From positions 1-64,000 of the forward strand of contig JBEKYM010000012.1 in assembly GCA_049510975.1 (NCBI GenBank): a stretch of 64,000 nucleotides of DNA, read 5' to 3'. The DNA comes from JAKACA01 sp049510975 (GTDB lineage Bacteria > Actinomycetota > Acidimicrobiia > Acidimicrobiales > Bog-793). Shown here one piece after another: positions 60,911-64,000 of the stretch (its first letter is position 1; each line of letters opens with the position of its first letter). The translations under genes and the position numbers were made by a program. Below the pieces are notes generated by a model. That model was not told where the DNA came from. It was given only the letters and a program-made list of their open reading frames with translations, and did not search any database.

Positions 60911-61834
60911 TCACTCGCTCTTCAGGTTGCCGCGCATGTCCGCGTTGGGAGCGGCATCGGCAACGAGCCCGGGGATCACGGCGCCGAGCTCGGCGACCTC
61001 CCAACGGTCGCCCTTGTCCACGCCGGGTCCGGCATGCCAACCCTCGGCCACGCTGATGCGCCCGCCGGCGACGTTGAACACCCGGCCGGTGATCCCGCTC
61101 GACTCGGGGCTGCCGAGCCACACCACCAACGGGGCGATGTTGTCAGGGTGGGAAGCGTCGAAGTCCTCGGGACGCCGCTCAGCCGCCCTGCTGCCCATGC
61201 CGAGGTTCTCGGTCATCCGCGTGAGCGCACCCGGTGCGATGGCATTGACCGTGATGCCGTAACGGCCGAGCTCCTTGGCCGCGATGACGGTGAAGGCGGC
61301 GATTCCGGCCTTGGCAGCGCCGTAGTTCGTCTGACCCGGGTTGCCGTAGATGCCCGATGACGAGCTCGTGTTGATGATTCGGGCGTCGTTCGCGTTGCCT
61401 TCCTTGGCACGTTCACGCCAATAGGCTGCTGCCCATTTGCTGGGAGCGAACGTGCCGCGCAGATGGACGTTGATGACCGCATCCCACTCCTGCTCGGTCA
61501 TGTTCACGAGCATGCGGTCGCGCAGGATGCCGGCGTTGTTGACGAGCACGTCGAGGCGGCCGAACGTTTCGACGGCGGTGTTGACAAGGCGTTGGGCACC
61601 TTCCCAGTCGGCGACGTTGTCGCCGTTGGCCACGGCCTCGGCACCCATGGCCCGGATCTCTTCCACGACCTCGTTGGCCGGCTGGGACGAGGCGCCGGCC
61701 CCGTCGACCTCCGAGCCGAGGTCATTGACGACGACCTTGGCACCCTGGCGAGCGAACTCGATCGCATGACCGCGACCGATCCCGCGACCGGCTCCAGTCA
61801 CGATAACGACACGACCTTCACAGATCCCCGGCAT
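60911..61834 (-). CDS. Short-chain dehydrogenase, 3-hydroxyacyl-CoA dehydrogenase type
   Basis: A 307-residue SDR resembling the dehydrogenase part of peroxisomal multifunctional enzyme 2. The cofactor motif is VVIVTGAGRGIGRGHAIEFA, followed by NDLGSEVDG and VLVNNAGILRDRMLVNMTEQ. The catalytic Ser-Tyr-Lys lie in IINTSSSSGIYGNPGQTNYG and AAKAGIAAFTVIAAKELGRY. It likely oxidises a 3-hydroxyacyl-CoA. The ATG at 61834 has AAGGGAG six bases upstream and overlaps the end of the acyl-CoA dehydrogenase gene. It is the last gene of the operon. Confidence 0.92.
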   Translation of the reverse strand: MPGICEGRVVIVTGAGRGIGRGHAIEFARQGAKVVVNDLGSEVDGAGASSQPANEVVEEIRAMGAEAVANGDNVADWEGAQRLVNTAVETFGRLDVLVNNAGILRDRMLVNMTEQEWDAVINVHLRGTFAPSKWAAAYWRERAKEGNANDARIINTSSSSGIYGNPGQTNYGAAKAGIAAFTVIAAKELGRYGITVNAIAPGALTRMTENLGMGSRAAERRPEDFDASHPDNIAPLVVWLGSPESSGITGRVFNVAGGRISVAEGWHAGPGVDKGDRWEVAELGAVIPGLVADAAPNADMRGNLKSE

Positions 61835-63074
61835 CACTGACTCCCTTCACCTTGTTCGCATCCGACGGCGTCGAGCTATTGGGCTCTTTCGGCAGCCCGA
61901 GCACGCGCTCGCCCACGATGTTGCGTTGCACCTGAGCGGTGCCACCCCAGATGGTCACCGAACGGGTCAGCAGGAATGCCCCCTGCCAACGGTCCGGTGA
62001 GTACGTGCCGGTCTCGGGCCCCATCACGGTCGACTCGACCCCGCGGATGTTCGTGACGATCTCCGCAAAGCGCTGGGCGTACTCGGACCAGAACATCTTG
62101 TTGAGCGCGGAAGCAGGGCCAGGCTCCTTGCGGGCAACGACATCGGAGAGGATGCGCAAGCCGTTGTAGCGCATGATCTCGCAGTGGGTGAAGGCCCATG
62201 CCAACTGCTGGCGCACGAGCGGATCGTCGGCCTTGCCCGCCTCACGGATCATCTTGACGGCGTCCCAGAACTGCTTGGTGTACTGCACGTGCTGAGTCGT
62301 GGCGTTGCCGCCGCGCTCGTTGCCGAGCGTGGTCATCGTGACCTGCCAGCCATTGTGGAGTCCGCCGATGACGTTGCCGAGCGGGACCCGCGCCTCGGTG
62401 ATGAAGGTCTCGGTGAAGCCCGCCCCGCCGTTCATCTGCTTGATGGGGCGAAGCTCGAACCCGTTGGACGAACCGTCCTGCCGGGACATCGGGGTCAAGA
62501 CATACGAAATGCCTCGATGCTTGGAGGCCTCAGGATCGGTCCTGCACAGGCAGAACATCATGTTCGCCAGTTGCGCACCCGAGGTCCACACCTTCTGACC
62601 GGTGATCACGAGCTCGTCGCCGTCGACGATGCCTCGCGTCGTCAAGGACGCCAGATCTGATCCGGCGTTCGGCTCGGAGAAACCCTGGCAGTAGCGGTCC
62701 GTGCCCTCGATGATCCGGGGCAGGAAGTGGGCCTTCTGCTCGTCAGTGCCCCACACGATGATCGACGGCCCGACAAGCCACTCCCCCATTCCCCTCGTCA
62801 CTCGGGGCACGCCGGCACGAGCGAACTCCTCGTTCATGACGGCAAGCTCCACGCCGGTCAGGCCCCGGCCACCGAACTCGGTCGGCCACGTGACGCAGAG
62901 GTACCCGGCCTCGAGCAGCTTGGTCGTCCAAGGCCGGAGCTCGGGGAGGTTGCCGAAAGCGGCACGCTCGGCGTCGATACCGACAAGGTCCTCGGGGGCG
63001 TTGGCCTCGAGCCATTCACGCAGCTCATTGCGGAACTTCACAGCATTGGGGCCGAGGTCGAGCTCGAGAGTCAT
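61818..63074 (-). CDS. Acyl-CoA dehydrogenase (FadE-like)
   Basis: A 418-residue flavoenzyme: LELDLGPNAVKFRNELREWL, CVTWPTEFGGRGLTGVELAV, QGFSEPNAGSDLASLTTRGI, TGQKVWTSGAQLANMMFCLC and ERGGNATTQHVQYTKQFW. The C-terminal block TRSVTIWGGTAQVQRNIVGE is family-typical. It belongs to the subgroup found in steroid and long-chain fatty acid side-chain degradation operons of actinobacteria, which often work as alpha2beta2 pairs; a partner gene is not in the window. It lies between DUF35 and SDR genes. Confidence 0.92.
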   Translation of the reverse strand: MTLELDLGPNAVKFRNELREWLEANAPEDLVGIDAERAAFGNLPELRPWTTKLLEAGYLCVTWPTEFGGRGLTGVELAVMNEEFARAGVPRVTRGMGEWLVGPSIIVWGTDEQKAHFLPRIIEGTDRYCQGFSEPNAGSDLASLTTRGIVDGDELVITGQKVWTSGAQLANMMFCLCRTDPEASKHRGISYVLTPMSRQDGSSNGFELRPIKQMNGGAGFTETFITEARVPLGNVIGGLHNGWQVTMTTLGNERGGNATTQHVQYTKQFWDAVKMIREAGKADDPLVRQQLAWAFTHCEIMRYNGLRILSDVVARKEPGPASALNKMFWSEYAQRFAEIVTNIRGVESTVMGPETGTYSPDRWQGAFLLTRSVTIWGGTAQVQRNIVGERVLGLPKEPNSSTPSDANKVKGVSDAGDL

Positions 63075-63114
63075 CGGAGATCCTGACCGTGAGATGGAAC
63101 TGGGGCGCAGGCCA

Positions 63115-63543
63115 TCATTGCCGAGCCGTCCGCGGTTCGAACAGGGGGAGGTTGCGGCCGTCGGAGAGTGGCTCCCAGACGACCTGCAGGGCCATGCCGA
63201 CCGCGAGCGCCTCGAACGGGCAATTGACGATGTTCGACATCACTCGGCTGCCCTCGTCGAGATCGATCAAGCCGACCGCGTACGGACCGGACCCTTCCTC
63301 GAGCGGGTTCGCCAGTTTGTGCTCCACGGTGAAGGCGTACAGCGTGCCGGTTCCGGCGCTCGGCCTCCACTCGAGAGCCGTACCGGCGCAGAACGGGCAC
63401 ACCTCGCGGGGATAGGCGATGACGTTCCCGCATGTCGTGCAGGACTGCACGAGGTATCGATGCTGCTTCGTGGCATCCCAGAACGGCTGCGTGGTCTCAG
63501 TCACCGGAGGCTCTGCCCGCCGGAAACGCCCCTCGGACGGCAT
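63115..63543 (-). CDS. DUF35 OB-fold/zinc-ribbon acyl-CoA-associated protein
   Basis: A 142-residue protein. The rubredoxin-like zinc ribbon reads SCTTCGNVIAYPREVCPFCA and is followed by an OB-fold with GTGTLYAFTVEHKLANPLEE and PYAVGLIDLDEGSRVMSNIV. DUF35 proteins form complexes with thiolase-fold enzymes, including the aldolase/ChsH2-type complexes of steroid side-chain cleavage. The ATG overlaps the thiolase-like gene stop (TGATG), supporting a physical partnership with it. Confidence 0.9.
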   Translation of the reverse strand: MPSEGRFRRAEPPVTETTQPFWDATKQHRYLVQSCTTCGNVIAYPREVCPFCAGTALEWRPSAGTGTLYAFTVEHKLANPLEEGSGPYAVGLIDLDEGSRVMSNIVNCPFEALAVGMALQVVWEPLSDGRNLPLFEPRTARQ

Positions 63544-64000
63544 CAGAGCACCTCGCCAGTACCGAGCACGAGCGTGGACATCACCGACAGCACGATGCCC
63601 GAGCCGTGGGCGACAGCAATCTCGGCGTCGCCCACCTGGCGTTCCCCGCACTCGCGGCGAAGCTGACGAACCGCCTCGACGATGAGGAACATGCCGTACA
63701 TGCCCGGGTGGGTATAGGACAGTCCGCCCCCGTTCGTGTTCATCGGCAGTGAGCCTCCCGGCCCGATCGTGTTGTCCTCGACGAACGGTCCGCCTTCCCC
63801 CTTTGCGCAAAAGCCGAGGTCCTCGAGGTGCAACAGGGCGGTGATCGTGAAGCTGTCGTAACCGAGCAGCACGTCGACATCACTCGGGCGCACTCCGGCC
63901 ATGGCAAAGGCCGCCGGGCCTGACACCGCCCCGGGCGTCGTCGTGAGGTCCGGCATCTCGCTGATCATCATGTGGTCGTGAGCCGTGGCAGCACCGAGCA
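63543..64000 (-). CDS. Thiolase-fold lipid-transfer/aldolase-like protein (C-terminal part)
   Basis: The gene runs off the right edge; 152 codons are visible. The C-terminal half shows GPAAFAMAGVRPSDVDVLLG, YDSFTITALLHLEDLGFC, then GGSLPMNTNGGGLSYTHPGM and a YGMFLIVEAVRQL helix. True thiolases have a GHPxG motif here. This protein has YTHPGMYG, as in the thiolase-like proteins that pair with DUF35 and act in side-chain carbon-carbon cleavage (Ltp2-type). The N-terminal active-site cysteine region is outside the window, so a thiolase versus aldolase role cannot be settled. Confidence 0.88.
   Translation of the reverse strand, partial: LGAATAHDHMMISEMPDLTTTPGAVSGPAAFAMAGVRPSDVDVLLGYDSFTITALLHLEDLGFCAKGEGGPFVEDNTIGPGGSLPMNTNGGGLSYTHPGMYGMFLIVEAVRQLRRECGERQVGDAEIAVAHGSGIVLSVMSTLVLGTGEVL

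Overview
This 64 kb window is high-GC DNA (clearly well over 60 % G+C). Its housekeeping order on the minus strand is glmU, prs, rplY/ctc, pth, mfd, a SurA-like lipoprotein, mazG, eno, ftsB/divIC, DUF501, ppx. That order, very frequent GTG starts, GTGA/ATGA stop-start overlaps and a mycothiol-nitroreductase-type protein point to an actinobacterium, quite possibly of the class Acidimicrobiia. The lineage is inferred from gene order and style; no marker RNA gene is present. I saw no rRNA, tRNA, CRISPR array, IS element or phage gene.

Layout. (1) 1-9971: an eight-gene xanthine dehydrogenase/CO dehydrogenase-type molybdenum hydroxylase block (coxL-coxS-coxM-xdhC halves-mocA-coxG; large subunit of the AYRGAGR form II type) lies inside the otherwise conserved eno-ftsB-DUF501-ppx locus. 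(2) 10068-21131: housekeeping genes mazG, mfd, pth, rplY, prs, glmU, interrupted by an AbiEi-like/DUF559 fusion gene with two tandem palindromic repeats directly upstream. (3) 21248-26596: single catabolic and redox genes plus a broken DHFR-like gene. (4) 26732-30924: a branched-chain (or pyruvate-like) 2-oxoacid dehydrogenase E1alpha-E1beta-E2 operon with a divergent Lrp/AsnC regulator. (5) 30929-40786: a phenylacetate catabolon in three transcription units (paaABCDE; paaG-tetR-paaK-paaH; paaZ). Each unit is preceded by an ACCG-N6-CGGT palindrome, consistent with control by the embedded TetR regulator. (6) 40878-49792: a secreted cysteine-repeat protein, a catalytically degenerate isochorismatase-fold protein, a Tam-VOC fusion with a MarR-type operator, a coiled-coil protein, an ABC-2 exporter with two paralogous permeases and a YtrA-type regulator, and an FAD disulfide reductase. 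(7) 50088-56355: a reductive pyrimidine/beta-alanine degradation operon (beta-ureidopropionase, dihydropyrimidinase, LLM flavin/F420 oxidoreductase, semialdehyde dehydrogenase, aminotransferase). (8) 56371-64000: a phosphotriesterase-family lactonase/hydrolase, a Kelch-type secreted protein, UspA, an MFS exporter and the tail of a lipid/steroid-type beta-oxidation operon (thiolase/aldolase, DUF35, acyl-CoA dehydrogenase, SDR).

The most interesting items are the AbiEi-DUF559 gene with its paired upstream palindromes, the three-site Paa regulon, a peptidyl-tRNA hydrolase gene that appears to start at CTG, a GlmU lacking the catalytic half of its acetyltransferase domain, an in-frame 4 x 21 bp minisatellite in mfd, and the tandem 74-nt hairpin repeats at 230-405.
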